From positions 148,189-212,188 of the forward strand of contig CALSLW010000002.1 of assembly GCA_943787295.1 (NCBI GenBank): a stretch of 64,000 nucleotides of DNA. The letters are read 5' to 3'. Position numbers and translations under genes: made by a program. The DNA comes from an uncultured Flavobacteriaceae bacterium. GTDB taxonomy: Bacteria > Bacteroidota > Bacteroidia > Flavobacteriales > Flavobacteriaceae. The notes below the pieces were generated by a model. That model did not search any database. It had not been told where the DNA came from and saw only the letters and a program-made list of their open reading frames with translations. Below, piece by piece: positions 19,062 through 30,837 of the stretch (within the stretch, counting starts at the first letter, position 1; each line of letters opens with the position of its first letter).

Positions 19062-19799
19062 ATGGAAAAATTTTTAAGTTTATTCGCTGCGGTTCCAGCA
19101 ATGGCCACAGACGATTACGTAGGGTTCACTTTCTTTGTAGGTTGTATGGCGATGATGGCAGCATCAGCGTTTTTCTTCCTTTCTATGAGTTCATTTGACA
19201 ACAAGTGGAAAACGTCTATCCTGGTTTCAGGTTTGATTACGTTTATCGCTGCTGTACACTATTGGTACATGCGTGACTACTGGGCATCAAACGCAACTTC
19301 ACCAACTTTCTTCCGCTATGTGGACTGGATTTTAACAGTGCCATTAATGTGTGTTGAATTTTATTTAATTCTTAGAGCTGCCGGTGCAACAAAAAAATTA
19401 ATGTGGCGCATGATTGGCCTTTCAGTTATTATGTTGGTTACTGGTTATTTAGGAGAAGCTGTTTACACTTCAGGAGCTCAACCAGCTATCTGGGGATTAG
19501 TATCAGGTCTTGCTTATTTTGCGATCGTTTATGACATCTACATGGGTGAAGCTAAGAAATTAGCTGTAGCTGCAGGTGGTGCTGTAGAAGATGCACACAA
19601 CACACTTGTTAAGTTTGTTTTAATTGGATGGGCAATTTATCCTATTGGTTATATGGCAGGTACTGCTGGATGGTATGGTGAAGCTGGACAAATTTTCGGT
19701 ATGAACTTAAGCCTTGATGTTATCTATAACATCGGTGATGCTATCAACAAAATTGGATTTGGTTTAGTAGTATACAACTTAGCTGTTCAGTCTAAGTAA
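19062..19799 (+). CDS. Proteorhodopsin, light-driven proton pump
   Basis: A seven-helix retinal protein of 245 aa in the inner membrane. Key residues: proton acceptor D88 in FFRYVDW, T92, proton donor E99 in LMCVEF (together the DTE motif of proton pumps), H66 paired with the acceptor, and retinal Schiff-base K230 in DAINKIGF. The spectral tuning position (105 in the reference numbering) is Met96, which in flavobacterial proteins goes with green absorption. The N-terminus ending MATDDYV may include a short cleaved signal. It is divergent from blh and followed by a strong hairpin terminator, so it is likely a single-gene transcript. Confidence 0.97.
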   Translation: MEKFLSLFAAVPAMATDDYVGFTFFVGCMAMMAASAFFFLSMSSFDNKWKTSILVSGLITFIAAVHYWYMRDYWASNATSPTFFRYVDWILTVPLMCVEFYLILRAAGATKKLMWRMIGLSVIMLVTGYLGEAVYTSGAQPAIWGLVSGLAYFAIVYDIYMGEAKKLAVAAGGAVEDAHNTLVKFVLIGWAIYPIGYMAGTAGWYGEAGQIFGMNLSLDVIYNIGDAINKIGFGLVVYNLAVQSK

Positions 19800-19840
19800 A
19801 CCATCCCCTCAAGTATTGGAAAAAATACTTATGAAAAAGA

Positions 19841-19870
19841 AAAAAAACCGCTCAATGAGCGGTTTTTTTT
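19841..19870. terminator. Bidirectional terminator between proteorhodopsin and argS
   Basis: The perfect stem CCGCTC-aat-GAGCGG is flanked by an A run on the left and a T run on the right. It can serve proteorhodopsin on the plus strand and argS on the minus strand. A second weak hairpin (AAGTATT...AATACTT, 19811-19830) lies just after the proteorhodopsin stop. Confidence 0.85.
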
Positions 19871-19874
19871 TGGC

Positions 19875-21653
19875 TTACATTCTACTAGGAAGCTCTATTC
19901 CTAAGAGTGACATACTTTGCTGTAAGATCAATGACACTTCTTTTGATAGTGTTATTCTTAAATCGCGTTGTGCCACATCTTCTTCGCCTAGAATGCTAAT
20001 ATTTTGATAGAAAGAATTAAATAATTTTACTAGATCATAACTGTAATTCGCAATTAAGGCAGGACTGTATTGCGAAGCAGCTTGTTGTACTACCACTGGA
20101 TAATCTAATAAGTGCTTAATGATTTCTTTTTCGCGTTCGTCTATATTCGCCACAGCTGCTTGAGGGCTTGCCTCTGGGGCTTTACGCAAGATCGATTGAA
20201 TACGCGCATAGGTATATTGTATAAAAGGGCCCGTATTACCCGCAAAGTCCACAGAACTTTCTGGATCAAATAAAATACGTTTCTTTGGATCCACTTTTAA
20301 GATGAAATACTTTAGGGCTCCCAGACCAATGGTATGATACAATTCGTCCTTATCTTCTTGAGACATGCCTTCTAATTTTCCTAACTCCTCTGAGATTTTA
20401 GCCGCTGTCCCACTCATTTCACGCATCAGATCATCTGCATCAACAACCGTTCCTTCGCGACTTTTCATTTTTCCATGAGGAAGATCTACCATCCCATAAC
20501 TTAAGTGATAAAGAGAATCTGCCCAGCTAAAGCCCAATTTTTGCAAAATCAAAAACAACACTTTAAAGTGATAGTCTTGTTCATTTCCTACGGTATAAAC
20601 CATCCCACTCATGGTAGGATTATCTTTAAAGCGCTGTAAGGCTGTTCCTAAATCCTGGGTCATATACACTGCTGTTCCATCTGATCGCAACAATAATTTT
20701 TCGTCTAGACCGTCTTCTGTGAGATCAATCCAAACAGAACCATCTTCTTTTTTAAATAAGATATTTTTGGCTAAGCCTTCTTCAATAAGGGTTTTCCCTA
20801 AGAGATAGGTGTCACTCTCATAATAGAGTGAATCAAAAGAAACGCCTAAGTTTTTATAGGTAACATCAAAACCTTCATAGACCCAGCCATTCATGGTTTT
20901 CCACAAGTCAACCACTTCAGGCTTTCCCTTTTCCCAGTCGCGCAACATCTTTTGAGCCGCGACAAAAAGAGGTGCTTCAACTTTCGCCTCGTCTTCTGAT
21001 TTACCTTTGGCAACCAGAGTTGCCATCTCCTTTTTATACTCTTGATCAAAACGCACATAATAGTTCCCTACTAGCTTATCGCCTTTTAAGCCGGTGCTTA
21101 CTGGGGTAGCACCTTCGCCATATTTTTGCCAAGCGACCATGGATTTGCAAATATGGATTCCACGGTCATTAATGATTTGTGTTTTTACAACCCGCTGTCC
21201 ACTGGCCTCAAGAATTTGAGCAACAGCATAGCCCAAGAGATTGTTCCTGATATGCCCTAAGTGCAAGGGTTTGTTTGTGTTTGGTGAAGAATATTCGACT
21301 AAAGCAACCCCTTTATCTTTTTGGATAGAAACATGCCCAAACTGTGCTGTCTCCTTAATTTCTTTTAATTGACTGACATAAAAACTATCTTGAATCGATA
21401 AATTCAAAAACCCTTTTACCACATTAAAGGCAGTAACATAATCAACTGTTTCGACTAAATACGCCCCTATCGCTTCGCCTAAAGCAACTGGATTAGCTTT
21501 GATATGACGCAATAGCGAAAAGACCACTAAGGTGATATCACCCTCAAATTCTTTGCGGGTGTGTTGAAACTCAAATTGCTCAATTTCAACCTTATGGTTA
21601 GACGCTAGATAATTCGATAAAACAGGGGATAGATGGTCAGATAATGCTTTCAT
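19875..21653 (-). CDS. argS: Arginyl-tRNA synthetase
   Basis: A class I aminoacyl-tRNA synthetase, 592 aa, charging tRNA-Arg. It has the N-terminal arginyl additional domain (about 1-90), the HIGH-type motif HLGHIRNN after SSPNTNKPL, the degenerate KMSKS site GKMKSREG, and the C-terminal DALR anticodon-binding domain ending LGIELPSRM. It starts with ATG. The upstream TATCTTTG box supports a separate promoter. Confidence 0.98.
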   Translation of the reverse strand: MKALSDHLSPVLSNYLASNHKVEIEQFEFQHTRKEFEGDITLVVFSLLRHIKANPVALGEAIGAYLVETVDYVTAFNVVKGFLNLSIQDSFYVSQLKEIKETAQFGHVSIQKDKGVALVEYSSPNTNKPLHLGHIRNNLLGYAVAQILEASGQRVVKTQIINDRGIHICKSMVAWQKYGEGATPVSTGLKGDKLVGNYYVRFDQEYKKEMATLVAKGKSEDEAKVEAPLFVAAQKMLRDWEKGKPEVVDLWKTMNGWVYEGFDVTYKNLGVSFDSLYYESDTYLLGKTLIEEGLAKNILFKKEDGSVWIDLTEDGLDEKLLLRSDGTAVYMTQDLGTALQRFKDNPTMSGMVYTVGNEQDYHFKVLFLILQKLGFSWADSLYHLSYGMVDLPHGKMKSREGTVVDADDLMREMSGTAAKISEELGKLEGMSQEDKDELYHTIGLGALKYFILKVDPKKRILFDPESSVDFAGNTGPFIQYTYARIQSILRKAPEASPQAAVANIDEREKEIIKHLLDYPVVVQQAASQYSPALIANYSYDLVKLFNSFYQNISILGEEDVAQRDLRITLSKEVSLILQQSMSLLGIELPSRM

Positions 21654-21666
21654 GCGAGAATTTGGG

Positions 21667-21674
21667 CAAAGATA
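21667..21674 (-). promoter_or_regulatory. argS -7 promoter box TATCTTTG
   Basis: A perfect TAnnTTTG match 13 nt upstream of the argS ATG in the 78-bp divergent region. Confidence 0.45.
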
Positions 21675-21731
21675 CTTATTATAGAGAAAAAATCTTCTTT
21701 TGGGTTTATATACATTATCTTTAAAATAAAA

Positions 21732-22157
21732 ATGCTGGTCAACATTTCTTATAATGAACCAAAGATTAAGCGTGCGATTGAAGAAGAAGTAGGAAAACCC
21801 TTTGGTTTAAGAGAGCGCTGGGCAATGGGTGGAATCGGCTCTGGAAAACTTTTTATCACAGAAACCTCTATCGATATTCACAACTTATTAGTGCTGGATC
21901 AAAACATCAATCAATGTAATGTCGAATTGCGTCCTAAGGGGATTATAGTGCATTTTAGAAGCCTATTAGAAACCTATGGCTTAGTCATTCCCTATTACAA
22001 GCTTAAGATTTATAAAGGCAAAGCCGAAGAATACTCACTCTACAAAGATCATTCAAAAATTAAAGTCGCTGCAAAAAACAAAAGCACTCACGCTTTTTTT
22101 AGAAAAATAAGCGACCTAAAGATAAAAAATGCGCCCCCTACCATAGACAACCTATAA
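21732..22157 (+). CDS. Conserved hypothetical protein
   Basis: I do not recognise a named family. The 141-aa protein is soluble, without a signal peptide or membrane segment. It has an alternating hydrophobic pattern suggesting a small mixed alpha/beta fold and a basic C-terminal third (DHSKIKVAAKNKS). The phrase GGIGSGKLFITETSIDIH is glycine-rich but is not a Walker A motif. It starts with ATG and lies 12 nt before the SDR gene, so the two probably form an operon. Confidence 0.75.
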   Translation: MLVNISYNEPKIKRAIEEEVGKPFGLRERWAMGGIGSGKLFITETSIDIHNLLVLDQNINQCNVELRPKGIIVHFRSLLETYGLVIPYYKLKIYKGKAEEYSLYKDHSKIKVAAKNKSTHAFFRKISDLKIKNAPPTIDNL

Positions 22158-22169
22158 AATATAGACGCT

Positions 22170-23591
22170 ATGAAAATATTAGTTACTGGAGCAAATGGCT
22201 ATATCGGTATGCGCTTGCTCCCCTATTTGATTAATGCTGGGCATGAAGTATATTGCACTGTGCGCGATCCAGAACGCCTTTCTGTCACCCCGCAATTAAA
22301 AGAAAAACTAAAGTTAATTACCCTTGATTTTTTGGCTTCGCCAAAAGAAAACCCGCTACCACAAGACATCGACGTAGCTTACTATCTGATTCATTCTATG
22401 TCGTCTGACATTGGGGATTTCACTCAAATGGAAGCAGATTGTGCCACTAACTTTTGTCGTTTAATGGAAGATACAAACGCTAAACAGATCATTTACTTAA
22501 GTGGTATTATCAATGACGACCAACTCTCAAAGCACCTTGCCTCGCGAAAAAACGTAGAAGACATATTAAAAAAATCCACTGTTCCAGCAACTGTTTTAAG
22601 GGCAGGGATTATAGTAGGATCTGGAAGTGCTTCTTTTGAAATCATTCGGGATTTATGCGAAAAACTGCCCTTAATGATCACACCTAAATGGGTAAAAACA
22701 AAGTCGCAACCCATCGCGATTAGAAATGTAATGGAGTACCTTAATGGGGTGCTTTTACACCCGGCTTGTCTCAATCAAAGTTTTGACATCGGGGGACCAG
22801 ATGTGCTTACTTACAAAGAAATGCTGCATCGTTATGCAAAAAATAGGGGCTTTCGCAATTGGATCTTTAGTGTTCCAATAATGACGCCACGGCTTTCGTC
22901 TTATTGGCTGCATTTTGTTACCTCTACTTCTTACCCACTTGCAGTAAATTTAGTCGACAGTATGAAAATGGAAGTCATTGCAAAAGACAATCGCCTGCAA
23001 GAAATACTTCAAATTGAGCCTTATACTTATGACCAAGCCATACAAATGGCCTTTAAACGCATCGAGCAAAACTCTGTAATTAGCAGTTGGAAAGACTCTA
23101 TGGTAAGTGGGCGACTCAATAAAACATTAAATGGATACATTCAAGTGCCCCAATATGGCGTTTTAAAAGATGCGCAGCGACTGGATAATATCGATGCAGA
23201 AAAAACCTTTACTGCCCTGTGGAAAATAGGGGGAAATCAAGGCTGGTATTACGCTAATTTTTTATGGAAGATAAGAGGCTATTTAGATCAACTCTCTGGC
23301 GGAGTGGGCTTGCGCAGGGGAAGAACCCATTCTGATAAAATCTACGCAGGAGATGCGTTAGATTTTTGGCGTGTTTTACTCGCCGATAAAAAAGGGAAGC
23401 GTCTACTGCTATTTGCAGAAATGAAACTCCCTGGGGAAGCCTGGTTAGAATTTAGAATTGAAGGAAACACGGTATACCAAACGGCGACCTTTAGACCAAA
23501 AGGTTTGTGGGGGAGACTATACTGGTACAGTCTAGTCCCCTTCCACTATTTTATTTTTAAAGGAATGATTCGCAATCTAGCGAAAGGATAA
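22170..23591 (+). CDS. NAD(P)-binding SDR-type protein with C-terminal DUF2867 domain
   Basis: A 473-aa protein. The N-terminal half is an extended/atypical SDR domain with the dinucleotide motif VTGANGYIGMRLLPYL (residues 4-19) and the later phrases YYLIHSM and IIYLSGI. The canonical YxxxK pair is not evident, as in NmrA-like members. The C-terminal part (about 330-473) resembles DUF2867, with GVGLRRGR, ALDFWRVL and a PGEAWLEF strand. Substrate and reaction are unknown. It lies 12 nt after the hypothetical gene and ends 5 nt from the convergent gltA stop. Confidence 0.85.
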   Translation: MKILVTGANGYIGMRLLPYLINAGHEVYCTVRDPERLSVTPQLKEKLKLITLDFLASPKENPLPQDIDVAYYLIHSMSSDIGDFTQMEADCATNFCRLMEDTNAKQIIYLSGIINDDQLSKHLASRKNVEDILKKSTVPATVLRAGIIVGSGSASFEIIRDLCEKLPLMITPKWVKTKSQPIAIRNVMEYLNGVLLHPACLNQSFDIGGPDVLTYKEMLHRYAKNRGFRNWIFSVPIMTPRLSSYWLHFVTSTSYPLAVNLVDSMKMEVIAKDNRLQEILQIEPYTYDQAIQMAFKRIEQNSVISSWKDSMVSGRLNKTLNGYIQVPQYGVLKDAQRLDNIDAEKTFTALWKIGGNQGWYYANFLWKIRGYLDQLSGGVGLRRGRTHSDKIYAGDALDFWRVLLADKKGKRLLLFAEMKLPGEAWLEFRIEGNTVYQTATFRPKGLWGRLYWYSLVPFHYFIFKGMIRNLAKG

Positions 23592-23596
23592 GCGAT

Positions 23597-24880
23597 TTAT
23601 CGCTTAGAAATGTCTTTAAACACTTTATCAACTTGCCCTGTATAAATCTGTCTTGGACGACCAATAGGCTCGTTGTTCTTGCGCATTTCTCTCCATTGAG
23701 CAATCCAGCCAGGTAAACGCCCTAAAGCGAACATTACCGTAAACATCTCTGTAGGAATACCTAAAGCACGGTAAATGATTCCAGAATAGAAATCAACGTT
23801 AGGGTACAATTTACGATCTACAAAGTAAGGATCGCTTAATGCTTCTTTTTCTAGGCTTTTTGCAATATCTAGAATAGGGTCATTAATCCCTAATTCGTTT
23901 AATACTTCATCTGCAGATTTTTTAATGATGCGTGCACGTGGATCAAAGTTCTTGTACACACGGTGACCAAAGCCCATTAAACGGAAAGGATCGCTTTTGT
24001 CTTTGGATTTAGCCATAAACTTCTTTGTATCTCCACCATCTTTATCAATGGCTTCTAACATCTCTAATACTGCCTGGTTAGCACCACCATGCAATGGTCC
24101 CCAAAGGGCAGAAATCCCTGCAGAAATAGAAGCAAATAGGCCTGCGTGAGATGACCCAACAATACGAACCGTTGAGGTTGAACAGTTTTGCTCGTGATCT
24201 GCATGTAAGATTAATAGTTTATTCAATGCACGATTGACGATGTCATTTGAAGCATAAGCCTCTGTAGGACGACGGAACATCATTTGTGCGATATTATCAA
24301 CATAACCTAAATCACTATTGCTATAGTTTAACGGCAATCCTTTTACTTTTCTATGGGTCCAGGCGCATAAGACTGGGAACTTTGCCATAATTGTAACAAT
24401 CGCCTCATACATATCTTGTTCAGAATCGATATCTACAGATTCTGGATTAAAGGCTGTTAATGCCGAGGTTAAAGAAGCTAAAGCTCCCATAGGGTGAGCG
24501 CTTCGCGGAAAACTTTTTAAGATGAGTTTTAGGTCTTCATCCACTAAAGATTCTTTGTGGATATCGCTTTGGAATTTTGTCAATTGAGCTTTAGTAGGTA
24601 ATTCTCCAAAGATCAATAGATAAGCTACTTCAAGGAAATCAGCTCCGTCGGCTAGATCTTCAATCGAATAGCCACGGTACTTTAATTCTCCCTTTTCTCC
24701 ATCTAAGAAGGTTACTTCACTCTGACAAGAACCAGAATTTTTAAAGCCAGGATCTACGGTAACTAAGCCTGTTTGAGCACGAAGGGTTTTGATATCAATC
24801 CCTATTTCCTTTTCGGTTCCCTCAACTAAAGGGAATTCATAGGTCTTGTTGTCGTATATAAGCTGTACTTTTTTATCCAT
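23597..24880 (-). CDS. gltA: Citrate synthase
   Basis: The type II citrate synthase (about 427 aa) that condenses oxaloacetate and acetyl-CoA as the first step of the TCA cycle. Active-site regions are seen: GSSHAGLFAS, WGPLHGGANQAVLEM and GFGHRVYKNFDPRA (catalytic and substrate histidines), with the C-terminal RLPGWIAQWREM. The ATG at 24880 (MDKKVQLIY) is preferred over an in-frame start 45 bases upstream, because a TAnnTTTG promoter box lies between them. The eno terminator upstream separates it from the eno transcript. Confidence 0.96.
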   Translation of the reverse strand: MDKKVQLIYDNKTYEFPLVEGTEKEIGIDIKTLRAQTGLVTVDPGFKNSGSCQSEVTFLDGEKGELKYRGYSIEDLADGADFLEVAYLLIFGELPTKAQLTKFQSDIHKESLVDEDLKLILKSFPRSAHPMGALASLTSALTAFNPESVDIDSEQDMYEAIVTIMAKFPVLCAWTHRKVKGLPLNYSNSDLGYVDNIAQMMFRRPTEAYASNDIVNRALNKLLILHADHEQNCSTSTVRIVGSSHAGLFASISAGISALWGPLHGGANQAVLEMLEAIDKDGGDTKKFMAKSKDKSDPFRLMGFGHRVYKNFDPRARIIKKSADEVLNELGINDPILDIAKSLEKEALSDPYFVDRKLYPNVDFYSGIIYRALGIPTEMFTVMFALGRLPGWIAQWREMRKNNEPIGRPRQIYTGQVDKVFKDISKR

Positions 24881-24902
24881 AGCGTTTAATTCTTTAGTTG
24901 TG

Positions 24903-24910
24903 CAAAAGTA
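24903..24910 (-). promoter_or_regulatory. gltA -7 promoter box TACTTTTG
   Basis: A perfect TAnnTTTG match, 22 nt upstream of the chosen gltA ATG and downstream of the eno terminator. Confidence 0.5.
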
Positions 24911-24937
24911 CTGAAAAATGGTCAATTTATAAAATGG

Positions 24938-24962
24938 AAAAAGGGGGAATACTCCCCCTTTA
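24938..24962 (-). terminator. Terminator after eno
   Basis: On the minus strand an eight-base perfect stem (AAGGGGGA/TCCCCCTT, four-base loop) is followed by a T run. It lies 25 nt beyond the eno stop. Confidence 0.75.
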
Positions 24963-24986
24963 ACAATTCAATAACGATACTTTATT

Positions 24987-27397
<2,411 letters not shown>

Positions 27398-27432
27398 ATT
27401 CTTTCTGAAAATTTTTACAAAGAAACATAAAA

Positions 27433-27463
27433 AAAAGGATAAACTCTAAGAGCTTATCCTTTC
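27433..27463 (-). terminator. Terminator at the end of the ribosomal protein cluster
   Basis: On the minus strand the stem AAGGATAA...TTATCCTT, with an inner CTC/GAG pairing, is followed by a long T run. It lies 24 nt after the rplQ stop and before carA. Confidence 0.8.
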
Positions 27464-27486
27464 TGATATGTTAGAATTATTAACAT

Positions 27487-27999
27487 CTATTCTTGAGCAG
27501 TATCTTCTGTTTCGTCAGCTGATGAATCAGTGGCTTCTATTGTTTCTTCTGCTACTTCAGCGACAGGGGCATCAGTTGCCTTCTTGGCTTTACCTCTACG
27601 GGTAGATTTCTTTTTGGCTTCTTCTTTGTTTGTGTAAACATCGTTAAAGTCAACTAGTTCAATCATGGCCATATCTGCGTTATCTCCTAAGCGATTTCCT
27701 AGTTTGATGATACGTGTGTATCCTCCAGGGCGATCTCCTACTTTAGTTGCAACGTCTCTAAATAGATCAGCAACCGCTTCTTTTGATCTTAAATAACGAA
27801 AAGCTGTTCTACGGTTATGTGTCGTATCGTCTTTAGCTTTAGTGATAATAGGCTCCACAAATTGTTTTAAAGCTTTAGCTTTAGTCACTGTGGTATTAAT
27901 TCTCTTATGTTCGATTAATGAACAGGCCATGTTGGCAAGCATCGATTTGCGATGTGCTGTCTTACGACCTAGGTGCATTACTTTTTTTCCGTGTCTCAT
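27487..27999 (-). CDS. rplQ: 50S ribosomal protein L17
   Basis: A large-subunit protein near the exit tunnel, 170 aa. The conserved core ([38 protein letters not shown]) fills the first 120 residues. The remainder is a low-complexity tail, first Lys/Arg-rich, then Glu/Asp/Ala-rich; the E. coli protein (127 aa) lacks this. Last gene of the ribosomal cluster, 24 nt after rpoA. Confidence 0.97.
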   Translation of the reverse strand: MRHGKKVMHLGRKTAHRKSMLANMACSLIEHKRINTTVTKAKALKQFVEPIITKAKDDTTHNRRTAFRYLRSKEAVADLFRDVATKVGDRPGGYTRIIKLGNRLGDNADMAMIELVDFNDVYTNKEEAKKKSTRRGKAKKATDAPVAEVAEETIEATDSSADETEDTAQE

Positions 28000-28023
28000 T
28001 TTCTAGTGTATAAAAATGTCGGG

Positions 28024-29016
28024 TTAGTCTTTATCTAATTTGTATTTTGAAAGGTTCATACCAAAAGAAAGTCCTTTTAATACTACTAATTCTTCCAACT
28101 CTGTCAATGATTTCTTTCCAAAGTTTCTAAACTTCATCAAGTCGTTCTTATTGTAAGAAACTAAGTCTCCTAATGTTTCTACTTCAGCTGCTTTTAAACA
28201 GTTTAAAGCACGTACAGAAAGATCCATATCAATTAACTTAGTTTTAAGCAATTGACGCATGTGTAGTGACTCTTCATCATAGGTCTCTGTTTGTGCGATC
28301 TCGTCTGCTTCAAGGGTAATGCGCTCGTCAGAGAACAACAAGAAGTGGTGAATTAGTGTTTTAGCTGCTTCAGTCAAGGCATCCTTAGGATGAATTGAAC
28401 CATCTGTAATGATTTCGAAAACTAATTTTTCGTAATCTGTTTTTTGTTCAACACGATAGTTTTCAATGCTAAACTTGACATTTTTTACAGGTGTATAGAT
28501 AGAGTCAATGGCGATAGTACCTAACTCAACATCCATTTTTTTATTCTCTTCAGCAGGAACATATCCACGACCTTTTTCGATGGTCAATTCCATGTTCAAT
28601 TGAACGCTCTTTTCAAGGTTACAAATCACTAAGTCGTGATTTAAAACTTGGAAACCAGAAATAAACTTTTGAAAATCAGAGGCTTTTAATTGCTCTTGCC
28701 CACCGATAGTGATGTTTACTTTTTCTGTTTCGAGGTCTTCAATTTGACGTTTAAAGCGAACTTGCTTCAGATTAAGAATGATCTCTGTAACATCTTCTAC
28801 GATTCCAGGAATAGTAGAAAATTCGTGATCAATGTTTTCGATTTTCACTGAAGTGATTGCAAATCCTTCTAAAGAGGAAAGCAATACTCTTCTCAATGCG
28901 TTCCCGACAGTAAGTCCATAACCAGGCTCAAGTGGACGGAATTCGAATTTTCCTTCGAATTCTGATGAGTCGATCATGATAACTTTGTCCGGTTTTTGAA
29001 AATTTAATATAGCCAT
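28024..29016 (-). CDS. rpoA: DNA-directed RNA polymerase subunit alpha
   Basis: The 330-aa alpha subunit, which nucleates RNA polymerase assembly. The N-terminal dimerisation domain carries [16 protein letters not shown]. The C-terminal domain (about 250-330), with [15 protein letters not shown] and the helix-hairpin-helix [16 protein letters not shown], contacts UP elements and activators. It lies between rpsD (17 nt) and rplQ (24 nt). Confidence 0.98.
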   Translation of the reverse strand: MAILNFQKPDKVIMIDSSEFEGKFEFRPLEPGYGLTVGNALRRVLLSSLEGFAITSVKIENIDHEFSTIPGIVEDVTEIILNLKQVRFKRQIEDLETEKVNITIGGQEQLKASDFQKFISGFQVLNHDLVICNLEKSVQLNMELTIEKGRGYVPAEENKKMDVELGTIAIDSIYTPVKNVKFSIENYRVEQKTDYEKLVFEIITDGSIHPKDALTEAAKTLIHHFLLFSDERITLEADEIAQTETYDEESLHMRQLLKTKLIDMDLSVRALNCLKAAEVETLGDLVSYNKNDLMKFRNFGKKSLTELEELVVLKGLSFGMNLSKYKLDKD

Positions 29017-29033
29017 AGGGTAAACTTCAGTTA

Positions 29034-29639
29034 TTATTTAGAATACAATTCTACGATTAGTTGCTCTTTAATATTCTCAGGGATTTGTAAACGCTGAGGG
29101 GTTGAGACAAATGTACCTTCAAGGGTAGCACCATTCCAAGTCAACCACTCATATACAGATGAGTTGCGCTCTAAAGAATGGGTAATGGCAGTTAGTGATT
29201 TAGATTTCTCACGTACCCCGATAACATCACCTGCTTTGATATGACAAGATGCAATGTTAACGATTGTTCCGTTCACAGTGATGTGACGGTGAGAAACTAA
29301 TTGACGTGCTGCAGAACGCGTAGGAGCAATTCCTAAACGATAAACAACGTTGTCTAAACGAGATTCACATAATTGAAGTAAAACTTCACCAGTAACCCCT
29401 TTTGCTCTAGAAGCACGGTCAAAGATGATTCTAAATTGTTTTTCTAAAATTCCGTAAGTGAATTTAGCTTTTTGCTTCTCCATTAACTGGATAGCATATT
29501 CGGACTTTTTCCCACGTCTTCTGTTGTTACCGTGTTGTCCTGGAGGATAATTTCTTTTCTCGAAAGATTTATCAGCACCAAAGATGGGTTCTCCAAATTT
29601 GCGTGCAATTTTAGTTTTTGGACCAGTGTATCTTGCCAT
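29034..29639 (-). CDS. rpsD: 30S ribosomal protein S4
   Basis: A primary 16S rRNA-binding protein of the small subunit, 201 aa. The S4 RNA-binding domain is seen in [19 protein letters not shown] and [10 protein letters not shown]. The N-terminal zinc-type cysteine knot found in some bacteria is absent. The 84-nt gap after rpsK is the longest in the cluster. Confidence 0.98.
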   Translation of the reverse strand: MARYTGPKTKIARKFGEPIFGADKSFEKRNYPPGQHGNNRRRGKKSEYAIQLMEKQKAKFTYGILEKQFRIIFDRASRAKGVTGEVLLQLCESRLDNVVYRLGIAPTRSAARQLVSHRHITVNGTIVNIASCHIKAGDVIGVREKSKSLTAITHSLERNSSVYEWLTWNGATLEGTFVSTPQRLQIPENIKEQLIVELYSK

Positions 29640-29723
29640 TTTATTTTTGGTTGGTGTAAAAAGAGTTATGAATTAAGGTCGCTTCCTTCGATAACTATAG
29701 ATCCTTTTACTGATTAAAATTAA

Positions 29724-30107
29724 TTATACTCTACGTCTCTTAGGAGGACGACATCCGTTGTGTGGTAGTGGAGTTACATCGATGATCTCTGTAACTTCAA
29801 TTCCGTTGTTATGTAAAGTTCTGATTGCAGACTCACGTCCATTACCAGGTCCTTTTACATACACTTTAACTTGACGCAAACCTGCTTCTTGTGCTACTTT
29901 AGCACAGTCTTCTGCTGCAGTTTGAGCAGCATAGGGGGTGTTTTTCTTAGATCCTCTAAAGCCCATTTTACCGGCAGATGACCATGAGATTACTTCTCCT
30001 TTTAAGTTGGTAAGCGAGATAATGATGTTGTTGAAAGAAGCATTGATATGCGCTTCACCAGTTGATTCAACAATAACCTTTCTTTTTTTGCTTGCTGTTT
30101 TAGCCAT
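29724..30107 (-). CDS. rpsK: 30S ribosomal protein S11
   Basis: A platform protein of the small subunit, 127 aa. Signature regions are [17 protein letters not shown] and [15 protein letters not shown], with the C-terminal [18 protein letters not shown]. It lies 9 nt after rpsM. Confidence 0.98.
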   Translation of the reverse strand: MAKTASKKRKVIVESTGEAHINASFNNIIISLTNLKGEVISWSSAGKMGFRGSKKNTPYAAQTAAEDCAKVAQEAGLRQVKVYVKGPGNGRESAIRTLHNNGIEVTEIIDVTPLPHNGCRPPKRRRV

Positions 30108-30116
30108 AGTCTAAAA

Positions 30117-30491
30117 TTATTTAGTTGCTTTTTTCTTGTTAGCAACTGTTTTACGTTTCCCTTTACGAGTACGCGAGTTGTTTTTAGTACGTTGTCCTCT
30201 TAATGGTAAGCCAGATCTGTGACGGATACCTCTGTAACAACCGATGTCCATTAATCGCTTAATGTTCAATTGTACTTCAGAACGCAACTCACCTTCAATC
30301 TTAAAGCTAGAAACAGCCTCACGAATGGCGGCGATTTCGCTATCAGTCCAATCAGATACTTTTTTACTTTCGTCAACTTTAGCTTCTGCTAAAATACTTT
30401 GAGCACGACTACGACCGATACCGAAGATATAAGTCAATGCGATTACTCCGCGTTTTTGTTTTGGAATGTCTACTCCTGATATTCTTGCCAT
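30117..30491 (-). CDS. rpsM: 30S ribosomal protein S13
   Basis: A small-subunit head protein contacting tRNA and L5, 124 aa. It has [13 protein letters not shown] at the start, [11 protein letters not shown], and the basic C-terminal [19 protein letters not shown]. It starts 2 nt after rpmJ. Confidence 0.98.
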   Translation of the reverse strand: MARISGVDIPKQKRGVIALTYIFGIGRSRAQSILAEAKVDESKKVSDWTDSEIAAIREAVSSFKIEGELRSEVQLNIKRLMDIGCYRGIRHRSGLPLRGQRTKNNSRTRKGKRKTVANKKKATK

Positions 30492-30493
30492 AA

Positions 30494-30610
30494 TTATCCT
30501 TGTCTTTGTTTAAATCTAGGATTCTTTTTGTTAATAACATAAAGGCGTCCTTTTCTGCGAACGATCTTGCAGTCGGCGCTTCTTTTCTTTAATGATGCTC
30601 TTACTTTCAT
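30494..30610 (-). CDS. rpmJ: 50S ribosomal protein L36
   Basis: A 38-aa gene that is easily overlooked because of its size. The protein begins [20 protein letters not shown] and ends NPRFKQRQG. Of the zinc-ribbon ligands of the C+ form (three Cys and one His), only Cys14 remains; positions 11 and 27 are Ser and Asn. This is therefore the zinc-independent C- form. It sits between infA (10 nt) and rpsM (2 nt), the usual place. Confidence 0.95.
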   Translation of the reverse strand: MKVRASLKKRSADCKIVRRKGRLYVINKKNPRFKQRQG

Positions 30611-30620
30611 CTTTTCTTAT

Positions 30621-30836
30621 TTAAAATCTATAAGTGATCCTTGCTTTTGTCAAATCGTAAGGACTCATTTCTAATTTAACTTTATCTCCTGGTAATAATT
30701 TGATGTAATGTAATCTCATTTTACCTGAGATATGTGCTGTTACAACATGACCGTTTTCTAACTCTACTCTAAACATTGCATTAGACAATGCTTCGATGAT
30801 GGAACCTTCTTGCTCTATAGCTGCTTGTTTTGCCAT
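30621..30836 (-). CDS. infA: Translation initiation factor IF-1
   Basis: A 71-aa S1/OB-fold protein that binds the 30S A site during initiation. It has [32 protein letters not shown] and [21 protein letters not shown]. It starts 1 nt after secY and lies upstream of rpmJ. Confidence 0.98.
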   Translation of the reverse strand: MAKQAAIEQEGSIIEALSNAMFRVELENGHVVTAHISGKMRLHYIKLLPGDKVKLEMSPYDLTKARITYRF

Positions 30837-30837
30837 C

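Noticed and set aside
24881..24925. Longer N-terminus for citrate synthase
   Set aside because: The extension spans a perfect TAnnTTTG promoter box and is cysteine/phenylalanine-rich, unlike citrate synthase N-termini.
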